This document shows, piece by piece, positions 1 through 5,482 of a DNA stretch of 6,467 bases. Source of the stretch: Spirochaetaceae bacterium (GTDB lineage Bacteria > Spirochaetota > Spirochaetia > SZUA-6 > Fen-1364). The notes beneath the pieces were generated by a model. It saw only the letters and a list, made by a program, of their open reading frames with translations, did not search any database and was not told where the DNA came from. Made by a program: the position numbers and the translations under genes. The stretch lies in assembly GCA_003170115.1 (NCBI GenBank), contig PMZS01000226.1, forward strand, positions 10,723 to 17,189, in the 5' to 3' direction. Every line of letters starts with the position of its first letter. The first letter of the stretch is position 1.

Positions 1-221
1 GAGACGATGTCGGGGTACTTCTTCAGGGATGCCTGGAGGCCGAGCTTCAGCTCGGAGAAAAGGCGCAGGATGTCCCAGTAGAGGGTGCCTGCAACGCGCA
101 CCGGCCGGTTGTCGAAGCGGTGGGTCACCTCCAGGGTGAACCGCTCCCCGTCGAACCGTGCAAGCACGGCGCGGCCGTTGCTCGCCCCGAAGTCCAGGAT
201 CAGGTAGTCCCTGGTCGCCAT
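1..221 (-). CDS. Rhamnulokinase-like FGGY sugar kinase, N-terminal part (cut by window edge)
   Basis: Only the first 73 codons are present; the gene runs off the left edge. The N-terminus reads MATRDYLILDFGASNGR: the phosphate-1 loop of the FGGY/ASKHA kinase fold, with DFGAS-NGR in the form typical of rhamnulokinase (DxGASSGR) rather than xylulokinase or glycerol kinase. It is followed by an HRFDNRPV segment and a GTLYWDI segment (about residues 34-50), both resembling the early part of RhaB proteins. Family members transfer phosphate from ATP to a ketose in the cytoplasm. The ATG at 219-221 is preceded by a strong AAAGGGAGGG site. The start lies inside the end of the upstream esterase gene, a 22-base overlap in another frame, so the two are probably translationally coupled. 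FGGY kinase is near certain; rhamnulose as substrate is an inference from the N-terminus only. Confidence 0.85.
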   Translation of the reverse strand, partial: MATRDYLILDFGASNGRAVLARFDGERFTLEVTHRFDNRPVRVAGTLYWDILRLFSELKLGLQASLKKYPDIV

Positions 222-865
222 GGAGTCCCTCCCTTTCCGCCGGCCAGGATTTTTGTCACTTCGCGGGCAACCGCCTCTCCGAGTGTCCGGTGCCCCGCGC
301 GCTCGAAATGGACGCCGTCCAGGTCGCTCGATCTGATGATCGTACCCGCGTCGAGAAATGCACAGCCGCGCGCGTGCGCGAGCTCGGCGTACAGCTTCCC
401 CAACTGGAGCGATTTTTCGCTGCCGCCCTCCAGCATTCCGGCATATGCACCAAGCTTCGCCAGCGGGGGAGGCGCAAGCAGGAGGACGGGCGGCGCCTTC
501 CCAGCCCTGCCGGCGGCGCTTGTGCCGATGATGTCCAGAAGCACGCCGACTCCCGCGGCGATATCGCCGGCCGGGGCTGAGCAACGCTTTTTCAGGTCAT
601 TGGTTCCCAGCATGAGCACGACGAGGTCGAGGGGCGCCTGGCTTTCAAGACAGGGCATGAGGTGCCTCCTGCCCATCTTGTCGCCTTCCACGGGGTCCTC
701 CCAGACAGTGGTGCGCCCGTTCAGGCCCTCCTCGATGACCCGGTAGCCCTGGCCCAGCGCCGCCTGCAGGACGCCGGTCCAGCGCACCTCCCGGGGATAC
801 CGCTCACCGGCCGCGGGGTCGTACCCCCACGTGTTCGAATCACCGAAGCACATGACCTCGAACAT
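200..865 (-). CDS. SGNH/GDSL hydrolase of the MsAcT arylesterase/acyltransferase type
   Basis: A 221-residue cytoplasmic SGNH hydrolase with no signal peptide. Block I is CFGDSNTWGY with nucleophile Ser10. The block II glycine lies in EEGLNGRTT (about 45-53), block III is MLGTND (85-90), and block V is DLDGVHF with Asp183 and His186 completing the triad. The segments RWTGVL, VIEEGL, PLDLVVLMLGTND, APPPLA, EGG and FLDAG closely follow the Mycobacterium smegmatis acyltransferase/arylesterase (MsAcT) as I recall it. These enzymes hydrolyse small esters such as acetyl esters, and MsAcT also transfers acyl groups in water. The start is the ATG at 863-865, with AAGGAGG five to six bases upstream; an in-frame reading extends further upstream but is only a shadow of the preceding gene. 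It lies 43 bases after the URO-D-like gene. Context suggests deacylation of a sugar substrate, which is inference. Confidence 0.9.
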   Translation of the reverse strand: MFEVMCFGDSNTWGYDPAAGERYPREVRWTGVLQAALGQGYRVIEEGLNGRTTVWEDPVEGDKMGRRHLMPCLESQAPLDLVVLMLGTNDLKKRCSAPAGDIAAGVGVLLDIIGTSAAGRAGKAPPVLLLAPPPLAKLGAYAGMLEGGSEKSLQLGKLYAELAHARGCAFLDAGTIIRSSDLDGVHFERAGHRTLGEAVAREVTKILAGGKGGTPWRPGTT

Positions 866-908
866 GGTACCCTCCTTGCACGGCCCCGCTCTCCCCGGGC
901 ATGCGTTC

Positions 909-1997
909 CTATGCCGTGTACTCGCGGCCCTCATCGAGCATCGCCAGGTAGTTGTCCAGCGGGATGTAGTTGGCCACGCTGTTGCCGGTGCCCAGGCACC
1001 AGCCGCCGCCCGGCATGCACCGCTCGATGGTGCGCCGCGTGCGGGCGCGCACCTGCTCCTCTGATGCCCGGCACAGGAAGTCCACGTCGATCCCGCCCAG
1101 GACCGCGATGCGGTCACCGTACAACCGGCGCGCTTCCTCCACGGTCTGGATGGTGTCCTCGAAAGAGTGCTTGGCATCGATGCCCACGCCCGCGATGAGA
1201 TCCTCCATGATCGCCGACAGGTTCCCGCACGAGTGCAGGATATAGGGCCGCCCCGCCTCGTGCGCCATGCGGGCAAGCATGGCATGGCCGGGGAGCACCA
1301 GCTCCCGCAGGTCCGCCGGGGAAAGGAGCGTGCCGGTGCGAAAGCCCATGTCGTCGCTGCCCCATATCATGCGCACCTTCGGGAAGGACAGGATGAGTGC
1401 GAGGGCTTCGCGGTAGAAGGCGAACAGCCTGTCGCGGATGGCCGTGACCAGGTCACGCGCCTCCACCAGGGCGTAGCACAGGGTCTCATACCCCATGAGC
1501 CACACCAGATACTCGCAGAAATGAGCCATCCCCCCCGTGGCCACGCACATGCCGTCGGGAAGGTGTGTCTCGTACCATTCAAGCGACCGCGTGGAGATCT
1601 TCTTCGGATCCGGCCAGGGATAACGCTCGAACTCCGCCCAGCTCGTGACCGGCCCGCGCGCCTCGTCGACGAAGCTCCGCCCGCCGATGCGGGACAGGGA
1701 CGCCGAATCGGACACGCTGCTCCTGTTGTGCGGAAACTGCAGGCCGTCGGGCTTGCACCGCACCGATTCGTAACCGAGGAAATGCATAAGGCCTGCCTGG
1801 ACTTTCTCCGCCAGGAAGGGGTCGCCGGCGCTCACCTCCGCGGCAACGCCGAATCGGCCGGCGAGGGCCGCCTGCACTTCCGCGTCAAGGAACAGCTCCG
1901 TGTTGTGCACGCGCCGCGGCGTGCCCTCGCGCCTGATACAGGCAAGGAGCCCTTCGGTATCCGGCTGCACGGGGCGGGAGAAAAACGTGTGCGCCAT
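909..1997 (-). CDS. Uroporphyrinogen decarboxylase-fold protein, probable zinc-dependent methyltransferase-like enzyme
   Basis: A 362-residue member of the URO-D/MtaA-MtbA superfamily (TIM-barrel, cytoplasmic). The C-terminal half has the family layout: HSCGN at 255-259, IDAKHSFED near 273-281, AVLGGID near 298-304, and GGGWCLGTGNSV at 330-341. The arginine-rich N-terminal substrate motif of true heme-pathway HemE (RPVWxMRQAGR) is absent. His255-x-Cys257 followed after exactly 76 residues by Cys334 reproduces the zinc-ligand spacing known for the MtaA/MtbA methylcobamide:CoM methyltransferases, so methyl transfer is likelier than tetrapyrrole decarboxylation. The ATG at 1995-1997 is chosen because AAGGA lies eight bases upstream and the family-like sequence begins there; a longer reading to 2216 would run through the divergent promoter region. 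It is first of a three-gene leftward operon. Such proteins are common but uncharacterised in sugar-catabolic clusters, and no corrinoid partner is seen here. Confidence 0.85.
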   Translation of the reverse strand: MAHTFFSRPVQPDTEGLLACIRREGTPRRVHNTELFLDAEVQAALAGRFGVAAEVSAGDPFLAEKVQAGLMHFLGYESVRCKPDGLQFPHNRSSVSDSASLSRIGGRSFVDEARGPVTSWAEFERYPWPDPKKISTRSLEWYETHLPDGMCVATGGMAHFCEYLVWLMGYETLCYALVEARDLVTAIRDRLFAFYREALALILSFPKVRMIWGSDDMGFRTGTLLSPADLRELVLPGHAMLARMAHEAGRPYILHSCGNLSAIMEDLIAGVGIDAKHSFEDTIQTVEEARRLYGDRIAVLGGIDVDFLCRASEEQVRARTRRTIERCMPGGGWCLGTGNSVANYIPLDNYLAMLDEGREYTA

Positions 1998-2060
1998 GAA
2001 GGCGATCCTTGCGCCGGCCAACGAAGCTGTCAAGGAACAGGCAGCCCCGGGGGGCCCCGC

Positions 2061-2087
2061 AAGCCGCCGCCGCGGGCGGGGCGGCTT
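2061..2087. repeat. GC-rich stem-loop in the leader of the leftward operon
   Basis: AAGCCGCC (2061-2068) and GGCGGCTT (2080-2087) are perfect 8-base inverted arms around an 11-base loop. If the leftward transcript starts near 2098, this hairpin sits in its 5' untranslated region, about 65 bases before the ATG. Its outer arm also overlaps the rightward -35 box. No T-run follows in either direction, so it is not a standard intrinsic terminator. A role in leader folding is possible but unproven. Confidence 0.5.
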
Positions 2088-2114
2088 GACAGGTGAATGT
2101 AATAAAATTACAGT
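2086..2114 (+). promoter_or_regulatory. Probable sigma-70-type promoter of the cyclase-E1-HAD operon
   Basis: A perfect -35 box TTGACA (2086-2091) is followed after 17 bases by TACAGT (2109-2114), a 4-of-6 match to the -10 consensus. Transcription would start near 2121, giving a leader of roughly 37 bases before the ATG at 2158. The palindromic operator at 2098-2112 fills the spacer and enters the -10 box, so a bound regulator would block RNA polymerase. The box positions are seen; promoter activity is inferred. Confidence 0.6.
2098..2112. promoter_or_regulatory. Perfect palindromic operator of HexR type (RpiR family)
   Basis: TGTAATAAAATTACA has perfect TGTAAT/ATTACA arms around AAA. It matches exactly the TGTAATWWWATTACA consensus reported for HexR, an RpiR-family regulator of central sugar metabolism in proteobacteria. 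A gene for a regulator of that family lies about 3.4 kb downstream (5554-6405), and related elements lie in its own promoter. The site overlaps the rightward promoter and could serve both divergent operons. The most likely ligand protein is the regulator encoded in this window. Confidence 0.75.
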
Positions 2115-2134
2115 GACGCTCGACAGTTTGTAAA
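2105..2134 (-). promoter_or_regulatory. Possible promoter of the leftward methyltransferase-esterase-kinase operon
   Basis: Read leftward, TTTACA (2134-2129, 5 of 6 to the -35 consensus) is followed after 18 bases by TAATTT (2110-2105), a weak -10 match inside the palindromic operator. This would let one operator control both directions and would leave a leader of about 100 bases containing the GC-rich stem-loop. The -10 is poor, so this is a tentative assignment. Confidence 0.3.
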
Positions 2135-2157
2135 AATCATACCTGCACGGAGCACCC

Positions 2158-2853
2158 ATGGCACGGACGCTTCCAGGGCGGCTGGTGGACCTCAGCCATT
2201 CCCTGCAGCCGGGCAAAGAGGAATATCACCTCGACCTGGCCACTCATTTCACCGACGAGCTGTACCCGCAGTACAAGTGCAGCCCCGACACCTGGTACAT
2301 CCTTCAAGACATCAGCATGTCATCGCACTGCGGCACGCACATCGAGTTCCCCTACCACCACAACCGCACGGGCATGGACGCGGCGGCCTTCCCCCTGGAA
2401 CGACTGGTCGGGGATTGCGTTCTTCTGGACTTCCGGCACAAGCAGCCGGGCGATATGGTGAGCCGGGAGGATCTGGCCCCGCACGTGGATGCAATCCGTG
2501 AAAGAGACATGCTCCTGTTCAACTTCAACTGCGCGCGCTTCTACCGCACGCCACGCTCACATGATCGGCCCCAGATCGCCTACGACGCAATCCAGTGGCT
2601 CATTTTCGAAAAGAAGATCTCCCTGATCGGCTCGGACGCGTCGGGCATAGAGCTGAAAGGCGTGCCGGACCAGCCCAATCACCAGCTCCTCATGGACAAC
2701 GGCATTCCCATCATCGAGTTCGCTGCCAACCTCGACGATCTTCGGGCGAAGCGATTCACCCTCTTTGTGCTCGCACTCAGCGTGCGGGGACTCGACTCAT
2801 GCCCTGTTCGGCTGCTCGCTCTCGAAGATGCTCCGGGAGCCGGCAATGGATAA
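2158..2853 (+). CDS. Cyclase-family metal-dependent hydrolase (kynurenine formamidase-like fold)
   Basis: A 231-residue protein of the cyclase/KynB-like family (PF04199), cytoplasmic, usually a metal-dependent hydrolase of amide or cyclic substrates. It opens with the family hallmark DLSH (11-14). The metal motif is HCGTHIEFPYH at 57-67, where the third ligand position is Glu63 instead of the usual Asp of HxGTHxDxPxH. The C-terminal signature is present: IGSDASGIE (157-165), NH at 174-175, GIPIIE ending in Glu187, then NLDDL. The His175-Glu187 spacing of 12 equals the KynB catalytic/metal pair. The ATG at 2158 has GGAG five bases upstream and is first after the promoter. The 3' end overlaps the E1 alpha start by eight bases. 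Nothing in the neighbourhood suggests tryptophan breakdown; a ring-opening or hydrolytic step on the operon's substrate is more likely. Family sure, substrate unknown. Confidence 0.88.
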   Translation: MARTLPGRLVDLSHSLQPGKEEYHLDLATHFTDELYPQYKCSPDTWYILQDISMSSHCGTHIEFPYHHNRTGMDAAAFPLERLVGDCVLLDFRHKQPGDMVSREDLAPHVDAIRERDMLLFNFNCARFYRTPRSHDRPQIAYDAIQWLIFEKKISLIGSDASGIELKGVPDQPNHQLLMDNGIPIIEFAANLDDLRAKRFTLFVLALSVRGLDSCPVRLLALEDAPGAGNG

Positions 2854-3811
2854 GGCAACCGCGCTCGGGCTCTACCGGAAGATGGTGGAGATCCGCAGGT
2901 TCGAGGAAAAGCTCTATCACCTCTTCTCCACCCGCGACATGCCGGGGAGCATGCACCAGTACAACGGCGAGGAGGCGGTGGCGGTCGGCGTGTGCGCGCA
3001 CCTGTCCCCCGCGGACTACATCACGAGCACCCACCGGGGCCACGGCCACTGCATCGCCAAGGGCGCGGACATCCGCGCCGTCATGGCGGAAATGTTCGCG
3101 AAGAGCACAGGCTGCTGCCGGGGGATGGGCGGCTCCATGCATATCGCCGATTTCAGCGTGGGCATGCTTGGGGCCAACGGGATCGTGGCGGCGGGCATCC
3201 CCATCGCGGGGGGCGCGGGGCTGACCTGCCAGGTGCAGGGGAAGGGTCACGTGTCCGTTGCATTCTTTGGCGACGGTGCCGCCAACGAGGGCGCCTTCCA
3301 CGAGGCGGTGAATCTCGCCGCCGTGTGGCGGCTGCCGGTGGTGTTCGTGTGCGAGAACAACGTGTACGGGTTCTCCACTCACTACCGGCGGACCATGCTC
3401 CTCGAAAACATCGCCGACAGGGCTGCCGCGTACGGGATCCCGGGGGTCGTGGTAGACGGCATGGATCTTCGCATCGTCCACGCTGCCGCGGGAGAGGCGG
3501 TCAGGAGAGCGCGCGACGGCGAGGGCCCGACGCTGCTGGAATGCAAGACGTATCGCTTCATGGGTCATTCACGGTTCGAGCCGTCGAGCTATCGCACAAA
3601 AAAGGAGCTGGAGGAGTGGAAAAAGAGAGACCCGATCGCACTCTTCCGCTCGGCGCTCCTGGCGGAGGCGGGGGTTCCCGAGGCCGAGATCGTGCAGGTG
3701 GAACGCACGGTGGACGAGGTCATCGAAGAATCGGTGCGCTTTGCGGAGCAGAGCCCCGATCCGGCGCCGGGTGACTGGCGGCGCTGGATTTTTGCCGGGG
3801 AGGACGCCTGA
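2846..3811 (+). CDS. Thiamine-diphosphate 2-oxoacid/acetoin dehydrogenase E1 component, alpha subunit
   Basis: A 321-residue E1 alpha subunit of the PdhA/AcoA type. With the beta subunit it forms an alpha2beta2 enzyme that decarboxylates a 2-oxoacid (or cleaves acetoin) with thiamine diphosphate and passes the acyl or acetaldehyde unit to an E2 lipoyl domain. Visible landmarks are GSMHQYNGEEAVAVG (34-48), STHRGHGH (61-68), CRGMGGSMH (91-99), the GDG (142-144) to NN (171-172) thiamine-diphosphate motif, and the phosphorylation-loop region YRFMGHSR (236-243). ANGIVAAGIPIA near 110-121 resembles acetoin-dehydrogenase-type alphas, but substrate cannot be assigned from sequence alone. The ATG at 2846 is chosen for its GGGAG site six bases upstream and because MDKATALGLYRKM is the usual family start; it overlaps the cyclase stop. 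It ends one base into the beta subunit's ATG (TGATG). Confidence 0.93.
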   Translation: MDKATALGLYRKMVEIRRFEEKLYHLFSTRDMPGSMHQYNGEEAVAVGVCAHLSPADYITSTHRGHGHCIAKGADIRAVMAEMFAKSTGCCRGMGGSMHIADFSVGMLGANGIVAAGIPIAGGAGLTCQVQGKGHVSVAFFGDGAANEGAFHEAVNLAAVWRLPVVFVCENNVYGFSTHYRRTMLLENIADRAAAYGIPGVVVDGMDLRIVHAAAGEAVRRARDGEGPTLLECKTYRFMGHSRFEPSSYRTKKELEEWKKRDPIALFRSALLAEAGVPEAEIVQVERTVDEVIEESVRFAEQSPDPAPGDWRRWIFAGEDA

Positions 3812-4869
3812 TGGAGTTGCGCACAATCGTACTGGCGCTCCGGCAGGCGCTGGTGGAGGAGATGGACCGTGATTCGTCGGTGATCCTCCTGGGGGAAGAC
3901 ATCGCGGTGTTCGGCGGCGCCTACCGTGTCACCGAGGGCCTGCTGGCCCGGTACGGAGAGTCGCGCGTTCGCGACACGCCCATCTCGGAAGCCGGCATCG
4001 TCGGCGCGGGTGTAGGAGCCGCCATGACCGGGTTGCGTCCCGTGGTGGAGATACAGTTCAACGACTTCCTCGCCTGCGCCATGGACCAGATCTGCAACCA
4101 GGCCGCCAAGATGCGGTTCATGATGGGCGGCCAGGTGAAGGTGCCCCTCGTCATTCGTGCGCCCGTCGGCGCCACCGGCAGGGCCGCCCAGCATTCGCAG
4201 TCCCTGGAGGCGTGGTTCATGCACACCCCGGGGCTGAAGGTGGTCTTTCCCTGCACGCCCTACGACGCCAAGGGTCTGCTGGCCAGCGCGATCAGGGACG
4301 ACAACCCGGTGATGTTCTTCGAGCACAAGCTCCTCTATGGAGGAAGCTCCCCCGGCGGCAAGGCGAAAACCGCGGTGGACGGGCTGGGAGAAGCGTTCCG
4401 CGCCGCCCCCGAGGGTGAATACCTGGTTCCCCTGGGGGTCGCCGACATCAAGCGCGCAGGCAGGGACGTGACGATCGTGGCCACGGGCCTGACCCTGCAC
4501 AAGTCCCTCAGTGCGGCAGACATCCTTGCGCGTGAAGGCATCGAGGCCGAAGTGATCGATCCGCGCACGCTTGTGCCCCTGGACAGGGAGACGATCCTGG
4601 CCTCTGTTCGTCGCACCGGCAGGCTGGTCGTCGCCAGCGAGGACCAGCTTACGTGCGGAGTGGCTTCCGAGATCGCCGCCATTGTCGCCGAGGAAGCCCT
4701 CTGGTACCTCGACGCCCCCATCCGCAGGGTATCGGTGCCCGACACGCCCATTCCCTTCGCGCCGGGGTTGGAGCATGCCGTTCTCCCACAGACGCAGACC
4801 ATCGTCGAGGCGGTGCGCTCGACCATGGCGGGGCCGGCCGGCCGCGCCCCGGGCGGAGGCACGCCATGA
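3811..4869 (+). CDS. Thiamine-diphosphate 2-oxoacid/acetoin dehydrogenase E1 component, beta subunit
   Basis: A 352-residue E1 beta (PdhB/AcoB type), partner of the preceding alpha subunit. Landmarks are LLGEDIAVFGGAYRVTEGL (27-45), TPISEAGIVGAGVGAAM with Glu60 as the conserved thiamine-activating glutamate (56-72), EIQFNDF (80-86), AAQHSQSLEAWFMHTPGLKV with His128 (125-144), then the transketolase C-terminal domain starting near VTIVATG (220-226) and VIDPRTLVPLD (248-258). ASEDQ (275-279) and the SVPDTPIPFAP region complete it. The stretch between EHKLLYG and VPLG (about 178-204) is roughly 15-20 residues longer than I expect for the family, and there is a glycine/alanine/proline-rich tail. 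GGGGAGG lies seven bases before the ATG. Start and alpha stop overlap by one base, ensuring equal synthesis of the subunits. Neither E2 nor E3 is encoded in the window. Confidence 0.93.
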   Translation: MELRTIVLALRQALVEEMDRDSSVILLGEDIAVFGGAYRVTEGLLARYGESRVRDTPISEAGIVGAGVGAAMTGLRPVVEIQFNDFLACAMDQICNQAAKMRFMMGGQVKVPLVIRAPVGATGRAAQHSQSLEAWFMHTPGLKVVFPCTPYDAKGLLASAIRDDNPVMFFEHKLLYGGSSPGGKAKTAVDGLGEAFRAAPEGEYLVPLGVADIKRAGRDVTIVATGLTLHKSLSAADILAREGIEAEVIDPRTLVPLDRETILASVRRTGRLVVASEDQLTCGVASEIAAIVAEEALWYLDAPIRRVSVPDTPIPFAPGLEHAVLPQTQTIVEAVRSTMAGPAGRAPGGGTP

Positions 4870-4886
4870 CCGGAGGCACACGGTGA
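4866..4886 (+). other. Six-codon mini-ORF bridging the E1 beta and HAD genes
   Basis: ATG ACC GGA GGC ACA CGG TGA encodes MTGGTR. Its ATG overlaps the E1 beta stop (ATGA) and its stop overlaps the HAD start (GTGA). It has its own GGAGG at 4855-4859, six bases before the ATG, and it contains the GGAGG (4872-4876) of the next gene. It may be a coupling device or pure coincidence of a repeated CGGAGGCAC sequence. Confidence 0.25.
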
Positions 4887-5440
4887 GCGCCGCATGGATC
4901 TTCGATTTCGACGGCGTGCTCGTGAACACGATGGAGACGCACTACGCCTGCTACAGCCAGGCACTTGCCGAGGCGGGCGTCCCCATCGACAAGGCACAGT
5001 TTTTCTCCCAGGCCGGCATGACCGGCAGGGAGCAGATATCCTGGTTCGCCCGGAAGGCGGGCATCAGCGTGGACGCCGATGCAGTCTACCGGCGCAAAGG
5101 GGAGATCTTCCGGGAGCGCAAGCCGGAGGCGAGGAAGATCGACTGCATGGTCGAGCTGCTGCACCTGCTGCGCTCGGCGGGACATCGCATTGCAATCGCA
5201 ACGGGCAGCTCCCGCCCCTCCGTTCAGCCGGTGATCGACCAGTTCGACCTCGCCCCCGGTGCGCTTGTCACATCGGAAGACGTGCGACGCGGCAAGCCCC
5301 ATCCCGACCTGTTCCTTCTGGCAGCCGAGAGGCTGGGGGTCACGCCGGAGCAATGTGTGGTGGTGGAGGACTCGGACGTGGGCATCGAGTGCGCGAAGCG
5401 GGCGGGGATGCGGGCGCTCCGGTTCTTCGATCTGGCGTAG
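4883..5440 (+). CDS. HAD-superfamily hydrolase (beta-phosphoglucomutase/sugar-phosphatase-like)
   Basis: A 185-residue cytoplasmic HAD subfamily I protein with all four motifs. Motif I is FDFDGVLVNT, with nucleophile Asp8 and acid/base Asp10. Motif II is ATGSS with Thr107. Motif III lysine is Lys138 in RRGKPHPD. Motif IV is VVVEDSDVGIECAKRAG, with Glu162, Asp163 and Asp165 binding magnesium. A small helical cap lies between motifs I and II (about 20-85). At 185 residues it is a compact member of the family. Relatives are phosphatases for small phosphosugars or beta-phosphoglucomutases; which one cannot be told. The GTG at 4883 is chosen because GGAGG lies six bases upstream and the family sequence starts at once; no usable ATG precedes it in frame without running into E1 beta. 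It starts 13 bases after E1 beta and is the last gene of the operon. Confidence 0.9.
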   Translation: MSAAWIFDFDGVLVNTMETHYACYSQALAEAGVPIDKAQFFSQAGMTGREQISWFARKAGISVDADAVYRRKGEIFRERKPEARKIDCMVELLHLLRSAGHRIAIATGSSRPSVQPVIDQFDLAPGALVTSEDVRRGKPHPDLFLLAAERLGVTPEQCVVVEDSDVGIECAKRAGMRALRFFDLA

Positions 5441-5482
5441 CAGTTCCGGCTCGCCGCCTGCATCGCCTTTGTCATTTTTCTC

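Larger units (their letters stand above)
1998..2157. promoter_or_regulatory. Divergent intergenic control region
   Basis: This is the only place in the left half where two operons face away from each other. The side nearer the leftward gene (about 2041-2087) is very GC-rich and contains inverted repeats. The side nearer the rightward gene (about 2094-2140) is strikingly AT-rich and carries a perfect 15-base palindromic operator plus promoter-like boxes for both directions. No gene is seen in it. Confidence 0.8.

Noticed and set aside
909..1997. Heme-pathway uroporphyrinogen decarboxylase (hemE)
   Set aside because: The N-terminal RPVWxMRQAGR-type signature of true HemE is absent, a zinc-type HxC...C pattern is present, and no tetrapyrrole gene lies nearby.
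2005..2033. Leftward promoter using TTGACA at 2033-2028
   Set aside because: The -35 is perfect, but the hexamer 17 bases on is AAGGAT, which is the ribosome site, and the start would fall on the ATG with no leader. It is also about 65 bases from the operator. Kept only as the arm of an inverted repeat.
1167..2096. Open 309-codon frame on the plus strand opposite the URO-D-like gene
   Set aside because: It covers the antisense of a clear family member, has no recognisable motif, and would place coding sequence over the divergent control region.
1998..2216. N-terminal extension of the URO-D-like protein to an ATG at 2216
   Set aside because: The extra 73 residues are translated from the promoter/operator region and the start of the divergent cyclase gene. 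The Met at 1997 has a good AAGGA site and begins family-like sequence.
2765..2845. Longer E1 alpha start at 2765
   Set aside because: It would overlap the cyclase by about 90 bases. The added residues do not resemble the family, while MDKATALGLY at 2846 has a well-placed GGGAG and is the typical start.
4571..4882. Longer HAD protein starting inside E1 beta
   Set aside because: The upstream part is an out-of-frame reading of E1 beta rich in Arg, Pro and Ser. The GTG at 4883 has a strong GGAGG and directly precedes HAD motif I.
3589..4929. Open 446-codon frame on the minus strand across E1 alpha and E1 beta
   Set aside because: It is antisense to two unmistakable E1 genes; the translation is rich in His, Arg and Gly with no family motif. 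Long antisense frames are expected in GC-rich coding DNA.
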